DNA from: Bacteroidia bacterium
GTDB lineage: Bacteria; Bacteroidota; Bacteroidia; Flavobacteriales; Flavobacteriaceae
Direction: 5' to 3'
NCBI GenBank assembly: GCA_030431085.1
Contig: JAUIJW010000008.1
Span: forward strand, 1-25,562
Length of the DNA: 25,562 nt
The notes below the pieces were generated by a model. The model had not been told where the DNA came from and made no database searches. It worked only from the letters and a program-made list of their open reading frames with translations. The position numbers were made by a program, and so were the translations under genes. The number at the start of each line of letters is the position of its first letter. The first letter of the stretch is position 1. Positions 7,675-15,780 of the stretch are shown here, one piece after another.

Positions 7675-9144
7675 TTGTCATTTAAACTACTCGATTTTAC
7701 AAAAGCAAAGTTTTTGCGCGAAGGTGGACTTATGTTGGTTGCAAAAGCAATTCAACAAGGTGGCAATCTCTATGTTGGCATATGGATCGCAAAAATATTA
7801 ACAGAAAGTGATTATGGTGTTTACCGTCTTTTAATGGCCATTGTTTCCTATTTACCGTTTGCCAACCTTGGTGTAGCACAAACCATAGTCTTTAAGCTTC
7901 CTGATGCCTTTAGGAAGAAATCTATTACAGAAATTAAAAACGTAACATCTGTTTTTAATAGCTTCTTATTGATTACAAGGTTGTTTTTATTGCTGCTGTT
8001 CGTTGTCCTTGCAATATTTCAGGTTAAAATAAACCAACAGACTTTGGATTTTGAGTGGTTATTGTTGGGGCTTCTAACGGTTTTCTCGGGATGGAACCTA
8101 CTCTTTATAAATATTTTCAAATCTGATAATAAATTTAAAGAGGTGAGCTATTCTAGGTCAATTAATTCTCTCGTATATCTTGCCGTTGTGGTATGTATTG
8201 CAAAAGGACTTCAAATCAATGGTATTTTAATTGCTTTAATAGCGGGTACAGTTCTTTCTTTTATCTACGGTATTTACTATAATAAAAAGTATTTGTCCTT
8301 TAGATATAACTTTAAACAGACTGTTGACTATATTAAATTTGGCTTTCCTATAATACTCAATACTTTGGTTTGGATTCTTTTTTCATCTTCCATATTATGG
8401 GTAGTTTCTGCTTTTTATCCTCCAGATTATACTGGTATCTTCGGTTTTGCCCTGGTTATAGCAACCATTTTTAAAGTTATGCCAGGTATAATTATAGAAA
8501 TGGTATCTCCGAAGCTTATATCTTACCTTGGAGTTAAGGAAATAAATTTGCAAAATGAGAAAAGACTAATTACAGACAGTATTTTTTCGTTATCACTTCT
8601 AAATTTTGTGTTTGCTGTAGCTAGTCTGTTTTTGTTTAAGCTATTAATAACATATTATGTGGCTAAGTATAGCTCTACTTGGCCAATGGTCATCTTTTTA
8701 ATTCTTGGATACCATTTGTACAATATCTCTTCTCTAATCAATGTTATTAATTTAAAAAGAGGAAGGGCTTCTATTATTTTGGTAATAAATATCGTAAGCC
8801 TATGTATACAATTAGTTGTGGCGTTTGCAATCATAGAACTTGAATATGATTTTTATTTAATTGCAATTGCTCCTGCTGTGGGTTTAATGATAAGTTCAAT
8901 TGGGGGTTTTTGGACAGCCTATTTTAGTGTCGAAGATAAAACAGATTATGCAAGGGATTTTGTGAAAATATCATTTTTGGGTATTTCAACTTCTGGGTTC
9001 ATCACAATTTATTGGTATTTGCTCTTTGAATTAGAAACACCCTTAGAATTCCTCAAAATACTTTTAGTGGGATTGCTTATTATTATCCTACCTGGGTTTT
9101 TAGGCGTTAGGTCTTTGAAAAAGTATTTAAAAATGATTTCATAA
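7675..9144 (+). CDS. wzx: Wzx-type oligosaccharide flippase
   Basis: 489-aa polytopic membrane protein with about 12 or more hydrophobic segments. It has the N-terminal motif of MOP-superfamily polysaccharide flippases (LREGGLMLVAKAIQQGG... then ILTESDYGVYRLLMAI), in which the first helix precedes the conserved D-YG turn. It should move the undecaprenyl-linked repeat unit across the inner membrane to Wzy. The start is TTG at 7675. An ATG at 7732 would remove the conserved FLREGG entry segment, so TTG is preferred. It lies 13 nt after the KpsC/S-like gene and 15 nt before a GT4 gene. Wzx proteins diverge widely in sequence, so substrate cannot be predicted. Confidence 0.85.
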   Translation: MSFKLLDFTKAKFLREGGLMLVAKAIQQGGNLYVGIWIAKILTESDYGVYRLLMAIVSYLPFANLGVAQTIVFKLPDAFRKKSITEIKNVTSVFNSFLLITRLFLLLLFVVLAIFQVKINQQTLDFEWLLLGLLTVFSGWNLLFINIFKSDNKFKEVSYSRSINSLVYLAVVVCIAKGLQINGILIALIAGTVLSFIYGIYYNKKYLSFRYNFKQTVDYIKFGFPIILNTLVWILFSSSILWVVSAFYPPDYTGIFGFALVIATIFKVMPGIIIEMVSPKLISYLGVKEINLQNEKRLITDSIFSLSLLNFVFAVASLFLFKLLITYYVAKYSSTWPMVIFLILGYHLYNISSLINVINLKRGRASIILVINIVSLCIQLVVAFAIIELEYDFYLIAIAPAVGLMISSIGGFWTAYFSVEDKTDYARDFVKISFLGISTSGFITIYWYLLFELETPLEFLKILLVGLLIIILPGFLGVRSLKKYLKMIS

Positions 9145-9159
9145 AACTAGAAGAGTATA

Positions 9160-10431
9160 ATGGGCATTGATAAAATAATAATAGTTAGTAACTATTTGCC
9201 ACCAAGGAATTCAGGTGCTGGCCAAAGGGCCTTTAACCATGCAAGATTCTTCAAAAAGTCTGGTTATAAAGTTAATTTAGTAACCCAAAGTCCTTTCGGG
9301 ACCAATTTGCTAGAGTTTCAAAAGAGAAATGGTATTGAAGATGGTCTTGAAAAAGAGGATATTATAGAAATAAAACACTCTTACGACCTTGAGAATCAAG
9401 GTTTGTTAAAAAAAATTCTTTTCGCTCTAATTTTATTGCCAATAATGTTTTTTCAAGTTTTAGTAAAAGTAAAATTTGGAAAAAGTAAAAGGATAGTCTT
9501 GCATGGCTTTTCCACATCGCTTTTAGTTTACCTTACGATTTTGGCATCAGCATTTAGCCTTAAGAAAGTAGTCAGCCTCATGGAAATTACCTCACTATAT
9601 CCGCCAGGTTATAACTTCCATGGTAAATCAGGGCTTAAAAATAAAATATTTAGATATCTGTATAGAAAACAGCTCGGCTTGCCCACAAAGATTGTAACAC
9701 TTTCTCCCGCAAATAATAAAAACTATATTAGGTTTATGGGGCATGCTTCAAATTCAGAATTAATCACCAATGGTATTGATACCAAGAAGTTCCATAAAGA
9801 AAGCCAAGCCAATAGAATAAAATTAAGGAAGCAACTTAAGCTTCCACTAGAAACCTCGATTATAGTTTATGTTGGTGCCATTACACCACACAAAAAAAGA
9901 GTTGATATTTTTGTAAACCTTATAGATGAGTTGAGTAGGCTTAAACCAAATTTAGCAATAGATTTTTTATTTATCGGAAACAATGACAGAACAGAAACAC
10001 ATAGAAAATTGACGGCACAACTTCTTGAAACCGAGGACAAGTCTAAAAACATAGGTGTTAATTTTACGGGCCATGTAGAAAACGTTTCTGATTATCTAAA
10101 ATGCGCAGACCTCTACATACTGCCATCTGAAGCAGAGGGTCTGCCAAATTCGGTTATCGAAGCAATGGCATGTGGCTTGCCTGTACTTATGAACAACATT
10201 GACGGTATAAGCAATTTTATATTGGACGATGGTGAAAATGGGTTTATCGTTGACAACAATTCCATTACAGATTATGTTACTATTATTGATAGACTTTTAT
10301 CTGATTTAAAAGAATATTTGCGTATATCCGAAAATGCTCAACTTTGTATAGCTGAAAGATTTACTGAAGAAATAGTAAACAAAAAATACCGATTACTTTA
10401 TTTAAAGTTGTTAACGCTTAGAGGTCAATAA
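9160..10431 (+). CDS. GT4 family glycosyltransferase
   Basis: 423-aa GT-B transferase acting at the cytoplasmic membrane face on the lipid-linked repeat unit. The N-terminal domain opens with IIIVSNYLPPRNSGAGQRAF, the glycine-rich acceptor loop of GT4 enzymes. The C-terminal domain has VYVGAITPHKKRVD (donor phosphate region) and the EX7E motif E326...E334 within LPSEAEGLPNSVIEAMACG. Hydrophobic stretches near 85-100 and 115-135 may help membrane association. Its stop (TAA 10429-10431) abuts an ATG and the 174-bp gap, so it may end a transcriptional or evolutionary segment. Sugar specificity is not readable. Confidence 0.88.
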   Translation: MGIDKIIIVSNYLPPRNSGAGQRAFNHARFFKKSGYKVNLVTQSPFGTNLLEFQKRNGIEDGLEKEDIIEIKHSYDLENQGLLKKILFALILLPIMFFQVLVKVKFGKSKRIVLHGFSTSLLVYLTILASAFSLKKVVSLMEITSLYPPGYNFHGKSGLKNKIFRYLYRKQLGLPTKIVTLSPANNKNYIRFMGHASNSELITNGIDTKKFHKESQANRIKLRKQLKLPLETSIIVYVGAITPHKKRVDIFVNLIDELSRLKPNLAIDFLFIGNNDRTETHRKLTAQLLETEDKSKNIGVNFTGHVENVSDYLKCADLYILPSEAEGLPNSVIEAMACGLPVLMNNIDGISNFILDDGENGFIVDNNSITDYVTIIDRLLSDLKEYLRISENAQLCIAERFTEEIVNKKYRLLYLKLLTLRGQ

Positions 10432-10605
10432 TGGTAATTCCTATAGAGAGATTGTGCCTGCTGAGAACCAATTGCTTTGGTCATCTGAGTATTAAAATTA
10501 AAATAGCAAGAACAAATTTCTTTTTTTGAAAATAATGCCCGAGAATTCAATTGGTGTTAATATCTTGCACGTTGTAAAAACCTCTGTTTTTTTTATAGTA
10601 CTTAA
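10432..10605 (+). other. 174-bp gap with a 32-codon ORF; possible gene remnant
   Basis: This is the first gap of real size between supported genes. An ATG at 10431-10433 overlaps the upstream stop by one base and opens a 32-codon frame (MVIPIERLCLLRTNCFGH...) that stops at 10527-10529. I do not recognise the peptide, and its position suggests the start of a degraded gene or simple chance. The rest is AT-rich, with T-runs at 10521-10527 and around 10585-10593. No convincing Bacteroidota -33/-7 pair (TTTG and TAnnTTTG) or stable hairpin was found; the nearest -7-like element is TATCTTGC at 10561. Confidence 0.4.
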
Positions 10606-11631
10606 ATGAAATTGACCTATTATAAATATAGAGCTAAATTGAACATCGTAAAGAAGGATTTAAAAGATAAATTCCCGATATCATTTTTCAAGAAAATGGA
10701 TATGTGGAGAAAAGGCTTTCTTGCGGAGAAATATACCCTCTACCAACTAGATAAACACGATTATAGGGAATATCTTAGCGATTATCATACTTCAATGGCG
10801 CGATGGATTAATGAACCATTTAACGAAATACTCACCAACAAACTCATTTTTTCTGAGTGTGTAGGAAAGTACATTAAAGTACCCAAAACTTATGGTATTT
10901 TTGTGAATGGATGTTTTTCTTCTAGCGATTCTCAATCATTGAAAGTATTGGTTGACACACTTGATATATTTGTGGTTAAAGTAGTTTCAGGCGGTGGTGG
11001 AAAAGGGGTCCATATCGTGAAAAAAGAAAATAACGATCAATTCATTTTAAATAATAAAACCAATTATTCTGCTTCAGAGTTGTATAACTTCTTTAAGACA
11101 TTGAACAATTATCTCTTGACGGAATATATAGAACCAGGTGAATTCTCAAAATCTTTAAATGATAGTTCAGTAAATACCATGCGTGTTATTACACTAATAG
11201 ACCCTAGCACCAATAAGGCGTTTATAGCCAGAGCTGTACAACGCATTGGTGTTGCTGCTTCCGCACCACAAGATAATTTTACTAAAGGCGGTTTGAGTGC
11301 GGCAATAAACTTAGAAACAGGGCAAATCAGCGATTGTACAAGGCACCCAAAAACCAAAACGCATATACGCTATACACATCATCCCGATACTAACTTAAAA
11401 ATTGAAGGTCTAACGATACCTAATTGGGACAAAATCAAAGAACAAGTATTGCACGCTGCTAATAGCCTACCTATGCTAAAAGTGATAGGATGGGATTTTG
11501 TAATTAGTACTAATGGTTTAGTCGCTATTGAGGGTAATCACCACCCAGATCCCGATGTCTTGCAAGGTCATGAACCTTTGTTGACTGATGAGCGTATTAA
11601 AACGTTCTACAAATTTCATAAAATCATCTAG
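10606..11631 (+). CDS. Sugar-transfer-associated ATP-grasp protein
   Basis: 341 aa, resembling the ATPgrasp_ST family (sugar-transfer associated ATP-grasp). ATP-grasp enzymes join a carboxylate to an amine or similar nucleophile through an acyl-phosphate. Landmarks: VVKVVSGGGGKGVHI (123-137) with K125 and the glycine-rich lid loop, LLTEYIEPGE with E173 as hinge, SVNTMRVITL (188-197), DNFTKGGL, HHPDTNLKIEGLTIPNW and GWDF...AIEGN (295-311), giving metal ligands D297, E309 and N311. It starts 174 nt after the GT4 gene and is 3 nt from the asparagine-synthase-like gene. I infer it ligates an amino acid or similar group to a polysaccharide sugar, with the adjacent amidotransferase and second ATP-grasp. 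The true substrate is unknown. Confidence 0.82.
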   Translation: MKLTYYKYRAKLNIVKKDLKDKFPISFFKKMDMWRKGFLAEKYTLYQLDKHDYREYLSDYHTSMARWINEPFNEILTNKLIFSECVGKYIKVPKTYGIFVNGCFSSSDSQSLKVLVDTLDIFVVKVVSGGGGKGVHIVKKENNDQFILNNKTNYSASELYNFFKTLNNYLLTEYIEPGEFSKSLNDSSVNTMRVITLIDPSTNKAFIARAVQRIGVAASAPQDNFTKGGLSAAINLETGQISDCTRHPKTKTHIRYTHHPDTNLKIEGLTIPNWDKIKEQVLHAANSLPMLKVIGWDFVISTNGLVAIEGNHHPDPDVLQGHEPLLTDERIKTFYKFHKII

Positions 11632-11634
11632 CAT

Positions 11635-13557
11635 ATGTGTGGCTTTACAGGCTTTATAAATTTAGACAATCAACCATTAAATAGTGCAGTCCTGAAACGC
11701 ATGACAGATATCCAGATCCACAGAGGACCAGATGACCAGGGCATGGTCGGTTTTTCTTTGTTTAAAGAACCAAGGGTTGAAATTATCGATAATAAGGAGT
11801 CTGAGTTTAAGAACCTTCATGCAGGCATTGGGTTTAACAGGCTATCTATTTTAGATCTTTCTGAGAAGGGACATCAACCTATGATTTCGCAATGTGGCAA
11901 TTATATATTGGCATACAATGGCGAAACCTACAATGCGTTATCCTTTAGAGATGAACTGATTGCAAAAGGCCATCCCATAAAGAGCAAAACTGATTCTGAA
12001 GTTATACTTTATCTCTATATAGAGTATGGTATAGAAAAAACCTTAGAGCTTCTCAATGGGATGTTTGCATTTATAATAGTGGATTTAAAAGAACGTAGAA
12101 GTTTTATTGTTCGCGATCAATTGGGTATAAAGCCAATGTATGTCTACAAAACATCAAATGTTTTGATGTTTTCTTCAGAAATAAAATCGTTTACTCAGCA
12201 TCCAGAGTTTAAAGCACAGCTAAATCAAAATCATCTGGACGAATATTTGCTCTTTAGATATTGCGCTCATGATAGAACGCTTTATAAAAACGTAAAACAA
12301 TTACCTCCAGGGCATTATTATGAAATTTCTCAAGACGAAATCAAAGTAAAAGAGTACTGGTCTTATAATCTTATCAATGAAAATGCGATTAGTTTAAATG
12401 ACGCTCTAGAGCAATTGAATATAACGTTTAAAGAGAGTGTTAAATCACAATTAATGAGTGATGTTCTGGTGGGTTGTCAATTATCAGGGGGCATAGATTC
12501 GTCTTTGGTTACGACCTACGCACGTGAGTTCTTTAATGCTAATATGGATACGTTTTCCATTGTATTCTCAGATAAGAACTATTCTGAAGAGGAATTTATA
12601 AACTATGTAACAAATCAAACCAATTCAGATTCTCATCGTTATCAGTACTCCAATCAATATGCCTTTGAAAATTTCTTTAAAGCCACTTGGCATTTAGATC
12701 AACCCATGAGCATTCCCAATACACTTGGCATCAAAAGACTTGCGGAACGTGCAAAGGAAAATGTCACAGTTTTGTTGAGTGGAGAAGGTGCAGACGAGTT
12801 ATTTGGTGGTTATTCAAGATACCACGATTTATCTTGTCGCTATTATATGAATCTTAAAGGCTATTCAAAAATGCCAGTTATTGGTAATAGGATTCAAGAT
12901 AAATATGATTTATCTCTAACACCTGAAGATTTTTTTGTCATGAGCAGTTCAGCAATGTCTCTTAAAGATTTTAAAACTTTTAGTGTTGCTAATGATATTG
13001 AAAGTGTACTTGCAGAGCGAAAAAGATTATTTCCGTCTAATGGAGATATAATCAAGAGAGCATCATCATATGATTTAAAAACTTATATGGTAGATCTTTT
13101 AAACCGACAAGATAAAATGACAATGGCTCATTCTGTTGAAAATAGGGTACCTTTTTTAGACAGAAAAATGGTTGAGTTTGTAGCTGCTTTACCCAGTAAC
13201 CTTTTGGTGAAAAAATGTACCGACATTAGGTATTTAAACAAGTCAAATAGATATACAAAATTAATTCTCAAAGAGTTGGCAGTAAAGCGTTTTGATCAAG
13301 ATTTTGTATACCGTAAAAAGAGTGGTTTTCCATTGCCTGTAAAAGACTTATTTTTGAAAACTAAAATGAATGAGCTCATAGAAGACCAATTATTGCCTGG
13401 TATAAAATCTAGAGGCCTATTTGACTTTGAAGCAATTTCTAAAATTTGGAATAAAAAGGAAAACAACTTTTCTAAAAGTGATTTAAAAAACTTATGGATG
13501 TTCTTTGCTTTTGAGACTTGGGCGCAGACGTTTTTAGATTCAAAATACAATGGTTAA
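11635..13557 (+). CDS. asnB: Asparagine synthase-like glutamine amidotransferase
   Basis: 640 aa, class II glutamine amidotransferase plus AMP-forming synthetase. Met removal would expose the nucleophile C2 (MCGFTGF). The glutaminase domain continues with HRGPDDQG at 29-36, RLSILDLS at 69-76 and YNGETYN at 94-100. The synthetase domain has the PP-loop SGGIDSS at 284-290, SGEGADELFGGY at 382-393, and QDKMTMAHSVENRVPFLD. All key residues look intact. In polysaccharide loci this family (for example WbpS-like proteins) is thought to amidate a carboxylated sugar or substituent rather than serve general asparagine synthesis. Being 3 nt after one ATP-grasp gene and overlapping capA by 8 nt supports that. 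A housekeeping AsnB role cannot be excluded. Confidence 0.88.
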   Translation: MCGFTGFINLDNQPLNSAVLKRMTDIQIHRGPDDQGMVGFSLFKEPRVEIIDNKESEFKNLHAGIGFNRLSILDLSEKGHQPMISQCGNYILAYNGETYNALSFRDELIAKGHPIKSKTDSEVILYLYIEYGIEKTLELLNGMFAFIIVDLKERRSFIVRDQLGIKPMYVYKTSNVLMFSSEIKSFTQHPEFKAQLNQNHLDEYLLFRYCAHDRTLYKNVKQLPPGHYYEISQDEIKVKEYWSYNLINENAISLNDALEQLNITFKESVKSQLMSDVLVGCQLSGGIDSSLVTTYAREFFNANMDTFSIVFSDKNYSEEEFINYVTNQTNSDSHRYQYSNQYAFENFFKATWHLDQPMSIPNTLGIKRLAERAKENVTVLLSGEGADELFGGYSRYHDLSCRYYMNLKGYSKMPVIGNRIQDKYDLSLTPEDFFVMSSSAMSLKDFKTFSVANDIESVLAERKRLFPSNGDIIKRASSYDLKTYMVDLLNRQDKMTMAHSVENRVPFLDRKMVEFVAALPSNLLVKKCTDIRYLNKSNRYTKLILKELAVKRFDQDFVYRKKSGFPLPVKDLFLKTKMNELIEDQLLPGIKSRGLFDFEAISKIWNKKENNFSKSDLKNLWMFFAFETWAQTFLDSKYNG

Positions 13558-14692
13558 AATAATAATAGGTGGTGATATATGCGCAACTAAAAAAGATGAA
13601 AGTGCTTTTTTAAAAGGTAACTCATCCCTCTTATTTTCCGATATTCTGCCGCACATTCAATCTGCTGATTTATCAATTGCAAATTTAGAAACACCTTTAA
13701 TTATAAAACCTTCCCCAATTAAAAAGAGTGGAGCCATTTTTGGAAATTCTCCAGAGACGTTGGCAGCTATAAAAAATGCTGGTATCAACTTTTTAAACCT
13801 AGCCAATAACCATATTTTAGATCATGGTCAAGAAGGTTTACACACAACAATAGAAACGCTTAAAAATCAAGGTTTTGGTTATGTAGGTGCGGGTAAGTCA
13901 TTAGAGGAAGCTTCTGTGCCTTATACAATGAAAATAAAAGGGAAAATCATTACCATTTTGAGTTATGCAGAGCATGAGTTTTCAATTGCAGATACTGATA
14001 GTTCAGGTGCAAATCCGGTAGATGTTATTGATTTTGTCAACAGAATTAATGATTTAAATGAGTCTAGTGATTTTGTACTCTTGTTGTATCATGGAGGTAA
14101 GGAGAATTATAAATTACCCACTCCGAAGCAACAAAAATTATGTCGCTTTTTCATAGACCAAGGTGTTAATACGGTGGTTTGTCAACATTCTCATATTGCA
14201 GGTGCTTTTGAGCACTATAATGAAGGTCATATTTATTACGGTCAAGGTAACTTTGTTTTTGATCCTTACCCTATAAAACGTGATTGGTTGTATAAAGGGT
14301 TTTTGATAGAATTGGTCTTAAAGGAAGACAACTCAACTCAAATTCAACTTATTCCTTATATCCATAAAAGTTTTTATAAAGATGAAATAGGTATAAGAAA
14401 AATGGATATTGAAGAATCTAAGGTATTCATGGAAAGTATTTTAGATGAAAACAAAAAAATGATAAACGACCCAAATTATGTTGCCCAAAAATGGGTTAAA
14501 TTATCAGAATCATTAGAGAACACATACTTAAGTATTCTAAATGGTCATGGACGTATTATGCGCAAGTTGAATGAGAAATTTCCATGGCTTAAATTGGTTT
14601 ACAAAAATAGTCGCAGGCGCGTCTTAAAGAACATAGTCACTTGCGAGACGCACCATGAGATTGTTGAAACTATTTTAAAGGAAAAGAGGTAG
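13550..14692 (+). CDS. capA: CapA family protein (metallophosphatase-like), apparently cytoplasmic
   Basis: 380 aa of the PGA_cap/CapA family, a calcineurin-like fold known from poly-gamma-glutamate capsule loci. Visible metal-site motifs are IGGDIC (6-11), IANLETP (43-49), LANNHILDHG (84-93), YHGG (180-183), QHSHIAG (212-218) and GQGNFVFDPY (231-240). The N-terminus runs straight into the first catalytic strand (MVKIIIGGDI), so there is no signal peptide or membrane anchor, whereas CapA of Gram-positive bacteria is membrane-anchored. No CapB/CapC genes are present. It overlaps the amidotransferase gene by 8 nt and the second ATP-grasp by 1 nt. With these neighbours it may act on an amino-acyl or phospho intermediate; the reaction is unknown even for well-studied members. 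Confidence 0.88.
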   Translation: MVKIIIGGDICATKKDESAFLKGNSSLLFSDILPHIQSADLSIANLETPLIIKPSPIKKSGAIFGNSPETLAAIKNAGINFLNLANNHILDHGQEGLHTTIETLKNQGFGYVGAGKSLEEASVPYTMKIKGKIITILSYAEHEFSIADTDSSGANPVDVIDFVNRINDLNESSDFVLLLYHGGKENYKLPTPKQQKLCRFFIDQGVNTVVCQHSHIAGAFEHYNEGHIYYGQGNFVFDPYPIKRDWLYKGFLIELVLKEDNSTQIQLIPYIHKSFYKDEIGIRKMDIEESKVFMESILDENKKMINDPNYVAQKWVKLSESLENTYLSILNGHGRIMRKLNEKFPWLKLVYKNSRRRVLKNIVTCETHHEIVETILKEKR

Positions 14693-15780
14693 TGTTGGAT
14701 AAGTTGGTTTTAGCATTAAAGAAGTTTCTTTATTACAACTTTGATCTTTTTAGCTACAGAGGGAAAAAGGCCATAGAAGAAGTTAGTGAGACCACTGCAC
14801 AAAGGGAAAAGACCTTCGAAAATTCTAAATATACCATAGGCATTGTAAAAGAAAACTGGCATTTACATAGCAGTTATATTAAAGCATGCCATGAATTAAG
14901 AATTTCTTATTATGTCATAGATTTCTTCTCAAAAGATTGGCTCAATGAATTGAAATCCAAAAAGATTGACTTGTTGGTTGTAAGACCGTCGGTTCAGTAC
15001 ACACCTTGGAAAGACATGTTTGATAACCGTCTTAGTTTATTAAAAAGTAATTATTCCATTCCAATATTTCCTAATAAAGAGGCTTTATGGATCTGGGAGA
15101 ATAAGCTAAGGACTTTAGAGTTTTTAAAAGTAAACGATCTTCCTCACCCAGCATCTTATATTTTCTATGATTATGATGATTTGAGAAAGTTTTCAGAATC
15201 TTGCAGTTATCCAGTGGTATATAAAGCTAGTAGTGGCTCTGGTGCTTCAGGTGTAAAGATTTTGAATAAAAGACGAGAACTACTTTCAGTATCAAAAAAG
15301 GTATTTAATAAAGGTATAAGGAGTTATAGAAAACACAAATTAGATAAGGAACATGGTTATGTGATTCTACAAGAATATTTAAGTAATGTAAAAGAGTGGA
15401 GATTGATAAGGATTGGGGATTATTATTTTGGTTTCGAAAAGCTTAAAGAAGGTGAGTTTCATAGCGGTTCTAAAAACTTTGGTTACGGTATGCCACCTAA
15501 GAAATGTTTGTCTTTAGTAAGAGATATTACGGAAAAACACAATTTCAAGTTTGTTTCAATGGATCTTTTTATAACACAGGATGATGCTTATCTCATTAAT
15601 GAAATTCAACCTTATTTTGGACAAAAAGATGATCGAGAGCTTCTTCAAATTGATGAGGAATCAGGAAGATTAAAATTCAACGAACAGACTAATTCCTGGG
15701 ATTTTGAAAGAGGCAAGTTCTGTAAAAACAACCTTTGTAATCTAAGGTTGTTAGAAATAACAAATATTTTGAACAATTGA
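14692..15780 (+). CDS. Second ATP-grasp ligase, no close family recognised
   Basis: 362 aa. GTG start at 14692 overlaps the capA stop by one base; no nearer ATG fits. The N-terminal region (about 45-130) is a pre-ATP-grasp fold (YTIGIVKENWHLHSSYIKA). The core has W133, NKLRTLEFLK with K138, YPVVYKASSGSGASGVKI (173-190) with K178 and the glycine-serine lid, VILQEYL (224-230), and DLFIT...LINEIQP (291-307) with metal ligands D291, N303 and E304. The pattern resembles RimK/D-Ala-D-Ala-ligase-like ATP-grasps but is not the sugar-transfer type seen four genes upstream. An amide or ester ligation is likely; the substrate is unknown. The stop overlaps the polymerase TTG start by 3 bases. Confidence 0.8.
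   Translation: MLDKLVLALKKFLYYNFDLFSYRGKKAIEEVSETTAQREKTFENSKYTIGIVKENWHLHSSYIKACHELRISYYVIDFFSKDWLNELKSKKIDLLVVRPSVQYTPWKDMFDNRLSLLKSNYSIPIFPNKEALWIWENKLRTLEFLKVNDLPHPASYIFYDYDDLRKFSESCSYPVVYKASSGSGASGVKILNKRRELLSVSKKVFNKGIRSYRKHKLDKEHGYVILQEYLSNVKEWRLIRIGDYYFGFEKLKEGEFHSGSKNFGYGMPPKKCLSLVRDITEKHNFKFVSMDLFITQDDAYLINEIQPYFGQKDDRELLQIDEESGRLKFNEQTNSWDFERGKFCKNNLCNLRLLEITNILNN

Noticed and set aside
10521..10605. Promoter for the ATP-grasp/AsnB/CapA unit
   Set aside because: TTTG at 10525-10528 and TATCTTGC at 10561-10568 are about 32 nt apart, too far for the Bacteroidota -33/-7 spacing; no better pair found.
11109..11357. 82-aa minus-strand frame
   Set aside because: Antisense to conserved motifs of the sugar-transfer ATP-grasp, no independent signal.
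13550..14692. A poly-gamma-glutamate capsule operon
   Set aside because: Only CapA is present; CapB (Mur-ligase-like) and CapC (membrane) partners are missing, and the neighbours are ATP-grasps and an AsnB-like enzyme.
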